Assembly: GCA_963817065.1 (NCBI GenBank)
Contig: CAWFMO010000001.1
Coordinates: 186,001 to 250,000 of the forward strand
Source: CAWFMO01 sp963817065
Lineage (GTDB): Bacteria; Actinomycetota; Thermoleophilia; Solirubrobacterales; 70-9
Length of the DNA: 64,000 bases
Direction of reading: 5' to 3'
A program made the translations under genes and the position numbers. Shown piece by piece: positions 18,943-27,432 of this stretch (position 1 is its first letter; each line of letters starts with the position of its first letter). Below the pieces are notes generated by a model, which was not told where the DNA came from, searched no databases, and saw only the letters and a list, made by a program, of their open reading frames with translations.

Positions 18943-20954
18943 GCTACTTCGTCACCGGAGCGACGGGATTCATCGGCCGCAACCTGGTCGAGCGGCTGCT
19001 GAAGCGCGAGGGCACGATCTACGTCCTGGTCCGCGAGGGCTCGCGCGGCCGGCTCGAGGAGCTGCGCAACAGCTGGGGAGCCGACGAGGACCGGATCGTG
19101 CCGGTGATCGGCGACCTCTCGCAGCCCAACCTCGGCTGCGACGAGGCGATCTCGGAGCTGAAGGGAAAGATCGAGCACTTCTTCCATCTCGCGGCGATCT
19201 ACGACATGACCGCCGACGCCGAGAGCCAGCGGATCGCGAACGTCGAGGGCACCCGCCACGCGGTCGAGCTCGCCGAGGCGGTCGACGCGGAGCATTTCCA
19301 CATGGTCAGCTCGATCGCCGCCGCGGGTCTCTACAAGGGCACGTTCACCGAGGACATGTTCGAGGAGGCCCACGACGTAGAGAACCACCCCTACTTCCAG
19401 ACCAAGCACGAGTCCGAGGCCGTCGTCCGCGACGAGTCGAAGGTGCCGTGGCGGGTCTATCGCCCCGGGATCGTCGTCGGCGACTCGGAGACCGGCGAGA
19501 TCGACAAGATCGACGGCCCCTACTACTTCTTCAAGCTGCTCCAGCGGGCGCGCAACATGATGCCCCCGTGGATGCCGGGGGTGGGGATCGAGGGCAGGGA
19601 GATCAACGTCGTCCCGGTCGACTTCGTCGTCCAGGCGATGGACCACATCGCCCACCTCCCTGACGAGGACGGCAAGGTCTTCCACCTCACCGACCCCAAC
19701 CCGCTCAGCGCCGGCCAGCTCGTCAACACCTTCGCCCGCTCCGCTCACGCCCCCGAGGCCGCGATGAGGATCGACTCGAAGATGCTCGACATGGTCCCGA
19801 AGCAGGTGCGGACGGGGATGCAGATGCTGCCGCCGGTGAAGCGGATCACCGACCAGGTGCTGAAGGACCTCGGGATCCCGCGCGAGGTGCTCGTCTACAT
19901 CAACTACCCGACGAGCTTCGACAGCACGAACACGCAGAAGGCGCTCGAGGGAACGGGGATCTCGGTGCCCCCGCTGGCGAGCTACGCCGACGTGCTCTGG
20001 GACTACTGGGAGCGCAACCTCGATCCCGACCTGTTCAAGGACCGCTCGCTCTCGGGCGCGATCGGCGGCAAAACGGTGTTGATCACCGGCGCCTCCTCGG
20101 GGATCGGCAAGGCCGCCGCGATCAAGGCCGCCGAGGCGGGGGCCAAGGTGCTGCTCGTCGCGCGGACGCCGGAGAAGCTCGAGGAGACCAAGGTCGAGAT
20201 CACCGACGCCGGCGGCGAGGCCCATATCCACCGCTGCGATCTCTCCGATATCTCCGACATCGAGCGGATGGCGGCAGAGGTCCTCGATCAGCACGGCAAG
20301 GTCGATGTCCTCGTCAACAACGCGGGCCGCTCGATCCGGCGCGGGGTCACGCTCGCCTACGACCGCTTTCACGACTACGAGCGCACGATGCAGCTCAACT
20401 ACTTCGGCGCCGTGCGGCTGATCCTGCTGCTGATGCCCGAGATGCAGAAGGGCCCCAAGGGCAAGCGCGGCGGCCACATCATCAACGTCAGCTCGATCGG
20501 CGTCCAGACCAACACCCCGCGGTTCTCGGCCTACGTCGCCTCGAAGGCGGCGCTCGACGCGTTCTCGCGCTGCATCGCCTCCGAGGTCGTCGACTCGGGG
20601 ATCCACATCACGACGATCCACATGCCGCTCGTCCGCACGCCGATGATCGCGCCGACCAAGATGTACGACGCCTTCCCGACGATCACCCCCGAGGAGGCGG
20701 CCGACATGATCGTCGACGCGATGATCCGCAAGCCGAAGAAGATCGCCACCCGGCTCGGCAACTTCGGCGAGCTGCTCTACAACGTCGCCCCCAAGGCCTC
20801 GGACGCGATCCTCAACACCGCCTACAAGCTGTTCCCCGACTCATCCGCCGCCAAGGGCAAGGACAAGGAAGGCAAGGAGATTCAGAAGAAGGACGAGGAG
20901 CTCTCGACCGAGGGCGTCGCGTTCGCCTACCTGATGCGGGGAGTCCACTGGTAG
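18939..20954 (+). CDS. Two-domain SDR, fatty acyl-CoA reductase-like
   Basis: A 671-residue fusion. Residues 1 to about 360 are an extended SDR of the fatty acyl-CoA reductase/male-sterility type (TGATGFIGRNLVERLL, YFQTKHESEAVV with the Tyr-x3-Lys pair, YRPGIVVGDSETGEIDKI). Residues about 370-640 are a classical SDR (ITGASSGIGKAAAIKAA, NNAGRSIRRG, the Ser in NVSSIGVQ and YVASKAALDAF). The order matches mycobacterial AcrA1-type acyl-CoA reductases, which convert long-chain acyl-CoA to aldehyde and alcohol. ATG at 18939 follows GGAGGAGGAG; the longer frame from 18903 is not needed. The next gene, alkyl-DHAP synthase-like, overlaps its 3' end and would consume a fatty alcohol. Confidence 0.82.
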   Translation: MSYFVTGATGFIGRNLVERLLKREGTIYVLVREGSRGRLEELRNSWGADEDRIVPVIGDLSQPNLGCDEAISELKGKIEHFFHLAAIYDMTADAESQRIANVEGTRHAVELAEAVDAEHFHMVSSIAAAGLYKGTFTEDMFEEAHDVENHPYFQTKHESEAVVRDESKVPWRVYRPGIVVGDSETGEIDKIDGPYYFFKLLQRARNMMPPWMPGVGIEGREINVVPVDFVVQAMDHIAHLPDEDGKVFHLTDPNPLSAGQLVNTFARSAHAPEAAMRIDSKMLDMVPKQVRTGMQMLPPVKRITDQVLKDLGIPREVLVYINYPTSFDSTNTQKALEGTGISVPPLASYADVLWDYWERNLDPDLFKDRSLSGAIGGKTVLITGASSGIGKAAAIKAAEAGAKVLLVARTPEKLEETKVEITDAGGEAHIHRCDLSDISDIERMAAEVLDQHGKVDVLVNNAGRSIRRGVTLAYDRFHDYERTMQLNYFGAVRLILLLMPEMQKGPKGKRGGHIINVSSIGVQTNTPRFSAYVASKAALDAFSRCIASEVVDSGIHITTIHMPLVRTPMIAPTKMYDAFPTITPEEAADMIVDAMIRKPKKIATRLGNFGELLYNVAPKASDAILNTAYKLFPDSSAAKGKDKEGKEIQKKDEELSTEGVAFAYLMRGVHW

Positions 20955-22552
20955 CTCCGACCTCCGCGCGGCGCCGGAAGCACTGGGGGTGGGGATGGGA
21001 GGACCAGCAGCCCGACCGCGCCGGGCTCGAAGGCGTCGCCGCCGCGGCGCGCGAGCGGCTCGGGTTCGGGGGCGAGGAGATCACCGAGCCGGTGGCGCTC
21101 GAGGATGTCGAGCTGCCGGCGCCGCGGCTCGAGCCGCCGGCCGAGCTCGCCGGGATCTGCGGCGCGAGCGACCACGACCGCGCCGCGCACGCGATGGGCA
21201 AGGCCTACCGCGACGTCGTCCGCGGCTTCCGCGGCCAGTTCGACAACCCGCCCGACTTCGTCGCCAGGCCGAGTGACGAGGCCGAGATCGAGGCGGTGCT
21301 GGGCTGGTGCGCCGATCAGGGTGCCGCGGCGATCCCCTACGGCGGCGGGACCAGCGTCGTCGGCGGGGTCGAGCCGCGGCTCGCGGGCGACTACGCGGGC
21401 GCGGTGACGATTGACCTGGGCCGCATGAACCAGGTCCTCGAAGTCGACGACGTCTCGCGCGCGGCGCGGATCCAGGCCGGGGCGCTCGGCCCCGAGCTCG
21501 AGGACCAGCTCCGCGCGAGTGGGATGACGCTGCGGCACTTCCCGCAGTCGTTCGAGTACTCGACCCTCGGCGGCTGGATCGCGACCCGGGCGGGCGGCCA
21601 CTTCGCGACCCTCTACACCCACATCGACGACCTGGTCGAGTCGGTGCGGGCGATCACGCCCGCGGGGGCAGCCAACGTGTGGGAGAGCCGGCGGCTGCCG
21701 GGCTCCGGCGCCGGGCCGAGCCCCGACCGGATGCTGATCGGCTCCGAGGGGATCCTCGGGCTGATCACCGAGGCCTGGGTCCGGGTTCAGCCGCGCCCCG
21801 AGCACAAGCTCTCGGCCGGGGTCGCGTTCGACGACTTCCTCGAGGCGGCGGAGGCGGTCCGCGAGCTGGCCCAGTCCGGCCTCAACCCCGCCAACTGCCG
21901 GCTGCTCGACGCGACCGAGTCCGAGATCACCGGCGCCGGCCCGCCCGGCAAGGCGCTGCTCGTGCTCGGCTTCGAATCGCCGAGCGTCCCGGTCGAGGAG
22001 CCGATGCGGCTCGCGCTCGAGATCGCGCGCGGCCACGGCGGCGAGCCCGAGGAGGGCAAGAAGGGAGGCGGCGGCGCCGTCGGCGCCTGGCGCGACGCTT
22101 TCCTCGCCGCGCCCTACCTCCGCGACTCGTTCGTCGCCGTCGGCGTGCTCAGCGACACCTTCGAGACCGCGATCACCTGGGAGCGCTTCCCGGACTTCCA
22201 CGCCGCGGTCACGGAATCGGTGCGCGTGAAGCTCGCCGGGATCTCAGGCGACTCGAAGCTCAGCTGCCGCTTCACCCACGTCTACCCCGACGGCCCCGCG
22301 CCCTACTACACGGTCCTCGCCCCGGCGGTCCGCGGCGGCGAGGTCGAGCAGTGGGACGAGATCAAGGCCGCGGCCGCCGACGCCGTGACCGAGAACGGCG
22401 GCACGATCACCCACCACCACGCCGTCGGCCGCGACCACCGCCCCTGGTACGACCGCCAGCGGCCGGACCCCTTCGCCGACGCCCTGCGCGCCGCCAAGGG
22501 AAAGCTCGACCCGCGGTCGATCCTCAACCCCGGCGTGCTGATCGACCCCTAA
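20948..22552 (+). CDS. Alkyldihydroxyacetonephosphate synthase-like FAD-binding oxidoreductase
   Basis: A VAO/PCMH-type flavoprotein of the AGPS family, which swaps the acyl chain of acyl-DHAP for a fatty alcohol to make an ether bond. The FAD domain shows PYGGGTSVVGGVEP and FEYSTLGGWIATRAGGH. The C-terminal part has the AGPS-type triple His in ITHHHAVGRDH and ends LDPRSILNPGVLIDP. The first ATG/GTG/TTG in frame is GTG 21092, but the frame upstream already encodes the family N-terminus (KHWGWGWEDQQPD), so the real start lies earlier. CTG at 20948, overlapping the upstream stop and preceded by GGGGAG, gives 534 residues. Mycobacterial Rv2251-type proteins are the closest recalled relatives. 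Confidence 0.78.
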   Translation: MVAPTSARRRKHWGWGWEDQQPDRAGLEGVAAAARERLGFGGEEITEPVALEDVELPAPRLEPPAELAGICGASDHDRAAHAMGKAYRDVVRGFRGQFDNPPDFVARPSDEAEIEAVLGWCADQGAAAIPYGGGTSVVGGVEPRLAGDYAGAVTIDLGRMNQVLEVDDVSRAARIQAGALGPELEDQLRASGMTLRHFPQSFEYSTLGGWIATRAGGHFATLYTHIDDLVESVRAITPAGAANVWESRRLPGSGAGPSPDRMLIGSEGILGLITEAWVRVQPRPEHKLSAGVAFDDFLEAAEAVRELAQSGLNPANCRLLDATESEITGAGPPGKALLVLGFESPSVPVEEPMRLALEIARGHGGEPEEGKKGGGGAVGAWRDAFLAAPYLRDSFVAVGVLSDTFETAITWERFPDFHAAVTESVRVKLAGISGDSKLSCRFTHVYPDGPAPYYTVLAPAVRGGEVEQWDEIKAAAADAVTENGGTITHHHAVGRDHRPWYDRQRPDPFADALRAAKGKLDPRSILNPGVLIDP

Positions 22553-23100
22553 CCGCGCTCCCGCATCAGGCCGTCGAGCTTCTCCGCCGACCTCCAGCTG
22601 CGGATCGTCACCTGCTTGTACTCGGGCAGCGAGGCGAACTTCGAGATCCGGCTGCTCGAGGCCTTCGCAGCGAGCCGCGAGAAATAGATCACGCCCTTCC
22701 CCGCCCAGGCCCGGTCGACGCCGTCCTTGAGCTCGATCGCCTTGAACGCCACGCCCACGGTCAGCGGCTTGCGCACGAAGATCACGTCGCTCAGATGTGA
22801 GTCCGCGCCGAACCCGCGCGGAGCGCTCTCGACCACGCCCTTGAGCTGCGCCGCGGTCAGCACCACCACCTTGAGGTCGGTGTCGAAGCGCTTGCTCAGC
22901 GCCGCCTCGATCCGGGCCGCGAGCGCCTCGCCCTTCTGCCTCGGGGCCCCGAACATGATGTTCCCGCTCGCGATGTAGGTCTCGACGTCGGCGAACCCCA
23001 TCTCCTCGAACGCGGCGCGGACGTCGGCCATCTTGACCAGGTTCTTGCCGCCGACGTTGACGCCGCGGAGCAGGGCGAGGTACTGGACGCCTTTGGGCAT
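22549..23100 (-). CDS. DUF1697 family protein
   Basis: A 183-residue protein that opens with YLALLRGVNVGGKNLVKM, the hallmark of DUF1697, followed by ETYIASGNIMF and VFIV-like strands (DVIFVRKPLTV). Structures in the family show a ferredoxin-like fold, but the biochemical role is unknown. Its ATG overlaps the stop of the sugar dehydrogenase gene by one base (TGATG), which suggests coupling. Its own stop overlaps the convergent AGPS-like stop. Length is normal for the family. Confidence 0.88.
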   Translation of the reverse strand: MPKGVQYLALLRGVNVGGKNLVKMADVRAAFEEMGFADVETYIASGNIMFGAPRQKGEALAARIEAALSKRFDTDLKVVVLTAAQLKGVVESAPRGFGADSHLSDVIFVRKPLTVGVAFKAIELKDGVDRAWAGKGVIYFSRLAAKASSSRISKFASLPEYKQVTIRSWRSAEKLDGLMRERG

Positions 23101-25232
23101 CAGCCCGGTTTGTAGCGCGCCTGGATCGTGGCGTCCTTGTCGGGGACCTCGTAGACCTGAACTCGCTTGCCGCCCTGCGACCACTCCTTGAACCGGTAGG
23201 TGACGCCGTGGCGGCGGATCGTCTCGGGGGCCGAGAGGTTGGCGCGGAAGCCGACCGCGGCGTCGAAGCGGCGCCCGGCCTTGATCGGCCGGCCGCCGTA
23301 GCTCAGCGGCACGCCCTTCGGCGAGCTGCCGATCTTGAGGCCGCTCGTGTCCGGCCTCACGGTGACCGGGGAAAGCGTGGTTCGGAGTCCGGCGGAATCG
23401 GTGACCGCCAGCTCGATCACGTAGTAGGAGTCGGCGTCGTGGTCGCGGACCGGTTGGAACTCCGCCGAGCTCCCGGAGAAGATCCCGAGCGGGTGGACGT
23501 GCGCCTTGTGGACGAGCGAGACGTCCCAGCTGAATGCGCCGGGCGGGAGCGTCCCGTTCTCCGCGTCGGAGCCGGTCGCGAGCAGCGCGATCCCCTCGCC
23601 GCCGCGGGCGAGGGTCCCGGGCTCCGGCGCGAGGATCGTCGCGGTCGGGGCGGTGTTGCCGACCGTGATCGTCTGCCGCGCCACCGACTTGGCGCCGCTC
23701 GGGTCGGTGACGGTGAGCCGCACCGGGTAGCTGCCGTTCAACGGGTATGTGTGGACGGCGGACTGCGTCGCCGCGTGCGGGCTGCCGTCGCCGAAGTCCC
23801 AGTCGTAGGCGAGCGCGTCGCCCTCGGGATCGCTCGAGGTCGCGGCCGAGAAGGCGACCGCGAGCGGCGCCGGCCCCGAGGTCGGCTGGGCGACGATCCG
23901 CGCCTGCGGGGCCTTGTTGCCGCGCGCGTAGACCAGCTCCTTGATCGCCTTGTCGCGGAAGTCGACGAACGCGATGTTGCCGCTCGGCGCGATGTTGAAG
24001 TGGACCGGGTTGTAGCCGGTCGCGATCGGGGTGGTCTTCGGCCCGTCGCCGGTCAGCCGCAGCAGCTTGATGAAGCCCTGCGCGTAGTCGCCCCAGAAGT
24101 AGGAGCCGTCGAAGGTGTCCGGATAGGCGCCGCCCGGATAGCGCGGCCCCATGATCACCGCGGCGCCGAACGCGGTCGGCGGGTTGGGGTAGTCGAGCAG
24201 CGGGCCCTTGACGTGCTCCTGCTTGCGCCGGCGATAGAGCGCCTTGCAGCGCCCGATCTCGCGGTAGAACTCGGTCTTCACGCGGCCCTCGAAGCAGGGC
24301 CAGCCGTAGTTGTCGCCCTTCTCGGCGAGGTCGATCTCCTCGCGCTCGTTCCAGCCGACGTCGGAGACGAGCGGCCGGCCGCCGAGCGAGAGCGAGAACC
24401 GGAACGGGTTGCGGAAGCCGCGGGCGTAGATCTTGGTGCAGGTGTCGCTGAGGTCGTCGTTGCCGGGGCAGAACGCGTGGCCCGGAAGCCCGCGGCCGAA
24501 GCCGTCGACGTGGAGGATCTTGCCCGCGGTGCTCGCCGCGTCGTAGGTCCGGAAGGTCTGCTTGCCGGGGTTGGAGGGCAGGTTGTTGTCGCCCCAGCCG
24601 ATCCACAGCGTCCCGTCGCCGTCGGAGATCACCGTCCCGCCCTGGTGGGTGGTCGCGATCGAAGGCGGGCAGTCGAGCGCGTTCGAGGCCGGCGGGCAGG
24701 GCCGCGTCGCGTCCTTGCCGAGCACGACGGTCTCCGGCGCCGCGGGGTTGGCGAGGCTGCCGTCGGGATTGAGGGTGACGTAGGTGAGCCGCATCGCCTG
24801 CGGTCCGCCGGGCTTCGCGGGCGCCGACTGGTAGGCGTAGGAGAGGTAGAGGCGGCGCGAGACCTCGAAGTCGGCCGCGACCTCGATCGTCCCCAGCCCG
24901 CGCTCGCGCCCCCGCGCGACGTGGTCGCTGATGTTGAGCAGCTGCGACCGGATGCCGTCGGGGGCGACCGACCAGACGATCCCGGGCTGTTCGGAGACGA
25001 GCATCGTTCCGTCGGGGGTCCAGTCGACCGAGGTCGGCCTGCGGAAGCCGTCGGCGAGCCGCACGACCTCGAAGTCCTTGCTCAGCGGAGCGCGCGGCTT
25101 CTTCTTCTTGGCCGCCGACGCATGGTGGTCGGGCGCGTGAGCCGCGGCGCCGGCGGCGAGGCAGCCCGAGATCGCGAGCGCGCCGAGCGCCGCGGCCAGA
25201 TTCCGTATGTGCCGTCGGTTGCCGTCCACCAC
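23100..25232 (-). CDS. Secreted PQQ-dependent sugar dehydrogenase-type beta-propeller with PKD domain
   Basis: A 710-residue exported protein starting at one of two adjacent GTG codons. A signal peptide (residues 1-32) and a Lys-rich stretch precede a glucose/sorbosone dehydrogenase-type six-bladed propeller (FRRPTSVDWTPDG, YARGFRNPFRFSL, EIDLAEKGDNYGWPCFEG). Around residues 430-510 lies a PKD domain (YDWDFGDGSP, HTYPLNGSYPVRLTV). A further beta domain completes the C terminus. Such proteins oxidise aldoses at the cell surface using PQQ, or act as carbohydrate-binding scaffolds. No PQQ biosynthesis gene is visible here. The stop is coupled to the DUF1697 ATG. Confidence 0.83.
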   Translation of the reverse strand: MVDGNRRHIRNLAAALGALAISGCLAAGAAAHAPDHHASAAKKKKPRAPLSKDFEVVRLADGFRRPTSVDWTPDGTMLVSEQPGIVWSVAPDGIRSQLLNISDHVARGRERGLGTIEVAADFEVSRRLYLSYAYQSAPAKPGGPQAMRLTYVTLNPDGSLANPAAPETVVLGKDATRPCPPASNALDCPPSIATTHQGGTVISDGDGTLWIGWGDNNLPSNPGKQTFRTYDAASTAGKILHVDGFGRGLPGHAFCPGNDDLSDTCTKIYARGFRNPFRFSLSLGGRPLVSDVGWNEREEIDLAEKGDNYGWPCFEGRVKTEFYREIGRCKALYRRRKQEHVKGPLLDYPNPPTAFGAAVIMGPRYPGGAYPDTFDGSYFWGDYAQGFIKLLRLTGDGPKTTPIATGYNPVHFNIAPSGNIAFVDFRDKAIKELVYARGNKAPQARIVAQPTSGPAPLAVAFSAATSSDPEGDALAYDWDFGDGSPHAATQSAVHTYPLNGSYPVRLTVTDPSGAKSVARQTITVGNTAPTATILAPEPGTLARGGEGIALLATGSDAENGTLPPGAFSWDVSLVHKAHVHPLGIFSGSSAEFQPVRDHDADSYYVIELAVTDSAGLRTTLSPVTVRPDTSGLKIGSSPKGVPLSYGGRPIKAGRRFDAAVGFRANLSAPETIRRHGVTYRFKEWSQGGKRVQVYEVPDKDATIQARYKPG

Positions 25233-25301
25233 CTGCCCCGATCCCGCCTACCGGGCGCGCAAGGCTACAGCCTGCGGCGATCCCTAACCTTCGCTCACCT
25301 T

Positions 25302-26243
25302 ATGGCGACCACGGCGGTCAAGAAGCCCGCGCCGGCGCGCGCGAAGGCAAAGCAGAAGGCCCGCCCCCGGCGCGGCCCGCTGCGGGCGGCGGTCGTCGCG
25401 GTCCGGCCGCAGGAGTGGATCAAGAACCTGCTCGTCTACGCCGGCGTCCTGTTCTCGGGCAAGTTCGACGAGTTCGACGCGATCGCCAGCGCGACCGTCA
25501 CATTCCTCGCGTTCTGTGCAGTGGCCAGTGCCGGCTACCTGATCAACGACGCCCACGACGCCGAGCACGACCGCCAGCACCCGACCAAACGCTTCCGGCC
25601 GATCGCCGCGGGCGAGCTGGCCGTGCCGACGGCGATCGCCCTCGCGGTCGTCCTCCTGGTCGTCGGGCTCGCCGGAGCGCTCGCCTCGGAGGGGCTCGTG
25701 GTCGCGGGGCTCGTGCTCGCCTACGGCATCGGGACGACGCTCTACTCCTACGTCCTCAAGACCGAGGTGATCCTCGACGTGATGACGATCTCGGGGCTGT
25801 TCGTGCTCCGCGTGCTGGCCGGCGCCGAGGCGGTCGACGCCGACGCCTCGGCCTACCTGCTGCTCTGTACCGGCATGGTCGCGCTCTTCCTCGGGTTCAC
25901 GAAGCGCCGCCAGGAGGCGACCTCGGAGCTGCATTCGGGGACCGACACGCGCCCGGTGCTCGAGCACTACTCGATCCCCTTCCTCGACCAGATGGTCGCG
26001 ATGGTCACCGCATCGACGGTGATGAGCTACGCGATCTACGCCGTCAACAGCCCGCTGATCGGCGCCAAGATGCTCGGCACGCTGCCGCCGGTCGTCTACG
26101 GGATCTTCCGCTACCTCTATCTGATCTACGACCGCGAGGACGACCGTTCGACCGCGGCGATCCTGAGCGAGGACTACGGGATGATCGGCGCCGCGCTGGT
26201 CTGGGTCGTGAGCGCCGTCGCGCTGCTCGCGATCTACAACTAG
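25302..26243 (+). CDS. Decaprenyl-phosphate phosphoribosyltransferase (UbiA family)
   Basis: A 313-residue polytopic membrane protein with the UbiA prenyltransferase pattern. A basic N-terminus is followed by RPQEWIKNLLVYAG, the first Asp-rich motif NDAHDAEHDRQHPTKRFRP and about nine hydrophobic segments. The N-D-x2-D-x3-D-x2-H-P-x-K-R form is that of Rv3806c-type DPPR synthases, which make decaprenylphosphoryl-5-phosphoribose, the precursor of the arabinose donor for cell-wall arabinan. ATG at 25302 is chosen because the frame upstream is only the shadow of the antisense gene. No arabinosyltransferase or epimerase gene is in the window. Confidence 0.87.
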   Translation: MATTAVKKPAPARAKAKQKARPRRGPLRAAVVAVRPQEWIKNLLVYAGVLFSGKFDEFDAIASATVTFLAFCAVASAGYLINDAHDAEHDRQHPTKRFRPIAAGELAVPTAIALAVVLLVVGLAGALASEGLVVAGLVLAYGIGTTLYSYVLKTEVILDVMTISGLFVLRVLAGAEAVDADASAYLLLCTGMVALFLGFTKRRQEATSELHSGTDTRPVLEHYSIPFLDQMVAMVTASTVMSYAIYAVNSPLIGAKMLGTLPPVVYGIFRYLYLIYDREDDRSTAAILSEDYGMIGAALVWVVSAVALLAIYN

Positions 26244-26251
26244 CGGGCGCT

Positions 26252-26265
26252 TGGCCGCGCGGCCA
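26252..26265. promoter_or_regulatory. Perfect 14-bp palindrome upstream of the acyl-CoA dehydrogenase pair
   Basis: TGGCCGCGCGGCCA is a perfect palindrome lying 24 nt before the ATG of the first dehydrogenase, with TAGGAT (26275-26280) as a possible -10 in between. The position overlaps a -35 site, which fits an operator for a TetR-like repressor of lipid catabolism. It could instead be the terminator of the upstream UbiA gene. No repressor gene is adjacent. Confidence 0.35.
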
Positions 26266-26289
26266 GTTTCGCAATAGGATCACGGCGAG

Positions 26290-27429
26290 ATGGATCTGAC
26301 GCTCACCGACGCCGAGGCTGCTTTCCGCGACGAGGTCCGGGGCTGGCTCGAGCAGAACAACCCCGGCCCGGCGCCCCAGGGGGACGACGACGCCGAGTTC
26401 GAGTTCACGCGCGACTGGCAGAAGACGCTGCACGAGGCGGGCTACGCCGGCCTCGCCTGGCCCGAGGACTTCGGCGGCAAGGGCGCGACGCTGATCGAGC
26501 AGGCGATCTTCAGCCAGGAGATGGCGCACGCCAAGGCCCCGCGCCCGGCCAACGTCCTCGGCCTCGTCATGGGCGGCCCGGTCGTGATCGCGCACGGCAC
26601 CGACGCCCAGAAGGAGCGCTACCTCGAGCCGATCCTCTCCGGCGAGGAGATCTGGTGCCAGGGCTTCTCCGAGCCGGAGTCCGGCTCCGACCTGGCGTCG
26701 CTCAAGACCCGCGCCGTGAAGTCGAACGGCGGCTGGAAGGTGACCGGGCAGAAGGTCTGGACCACATACGCCCACAAGTCCAAGTGGTGCATGCTGCTCG
26801 CCCGCACCGACCAGGACGCCCCGAAGCACAACGGCATCACCTACTTCATCCTCGACATGGAGCAGGACGCGGTCGACGTCCGCCCGCTGCGCCAGATCAC
26901 CGGCCAGGCCGAGTTCAACGAGATCTTCTTGGAGGACGCCGAGATCCCCGACGAGAACGTCGTCGGCGAGGTCGGGGGCGGCTGGCAGGTCGCGATCACG
27001 ACCTTGATGTTCGAGCGCGCCGGGCTCGGCGGCGCGGCGGCCGCGAGCGTCAGCAACAACCTCGACGAGCTGATCGAGCTGATCAACGAGCGCGGCCTCG
27101 GCGACGATCCGATCATCCGCCAGCGCGTCGCGAAGCTCAAGATCGGGGTCGAGGCGCTGCGGCTCGGCGCGATGCGGGCGCTGACGGCGACGATGAAGAC
27201 CGGCATCCCCGGCCCCGAGGGCTCGCTGGCGAAGCTCGAGTGGGCCGACCTCAACCAGACCTTGACCGATCTCGCCGCGGACGTGCTCGGGACCGAGGCG
27301 CTCGAGCCCGACGGCGAGTGGACCTACCGGTTGCTGCGCTCGCGCGCCAACTCGATCGAGGGCGGGACCACCGACGTGCTCCGCAACATCGTCGCCGAGC
27401 GCGTCCTGGGACTTCCGAAACTGAGGTAA
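26290..27429 (+). CDS. Acyl-CoA dehydrogenase, subunit 1 of a probable pair
   Basis: A 379-residue acyl-CoA dehydrogenase. Visible signatures are the N-terminal helical region, WCQGFSEPESGSDLASL with the FAD/substrate segment, VTGQKVWTTYAHKSKW, and the C-terminal IEGGTTDVLRNIVAERVLGLP. The position usually holding the catalytic Glu falls in the IEGGTTD region. The next gene, 3 nt downstream, is a second, shorter and more divergent dehydrogenase. Such side-by-side pairs in Actinobacteria encode heterotetrameric enzymes acting on bulky or branched acyl-CoAs such as sterol side chains. The substrate is not evident here. Confidence 0.88.
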   Translation: MDLTLTDAEAAFRDEVRGWLEQNNPGPAPQGDDDAEFEFTRDWQKTLHEAGYAGLAWPEDFGGKGATLIEQAIFSQEMAHAKAPRPANVLGLVMGGPVVIAHGTDAQKERYLEPILSGEEIWCQGFSEPESGSDLASLKTRAVKSNGGWKVTGQKVWTTYAHKSKWCMLLARTDQDAPKHNGITYFILDMEQDAVDVRPLRQITGQAEFNEIFLEDAEIPDENVVGEVGGGWQVAITTLMFERAGLGGAAAASVSNNLDELIELINERGLGDDPIIRQRVAKLKIGVEALRLGAMRALTATMKTGIPGPEGSLAKLEWADLNQTLTDLAADVLGTEALEPDGEWTYRLLRSRANSIEGGTTDVLRNIVAERVLGLPKLR

Positions 27430-27432
27430 GGC

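Noticed and set aside
23208..25301. N-terminal extension of the UbiA-type gene by about 700 codons
   Set aside because: That stretch is antisense to the secreted sugar dehydrogenase. Conserved membrane-protein sequence begins only at ATG 25302.
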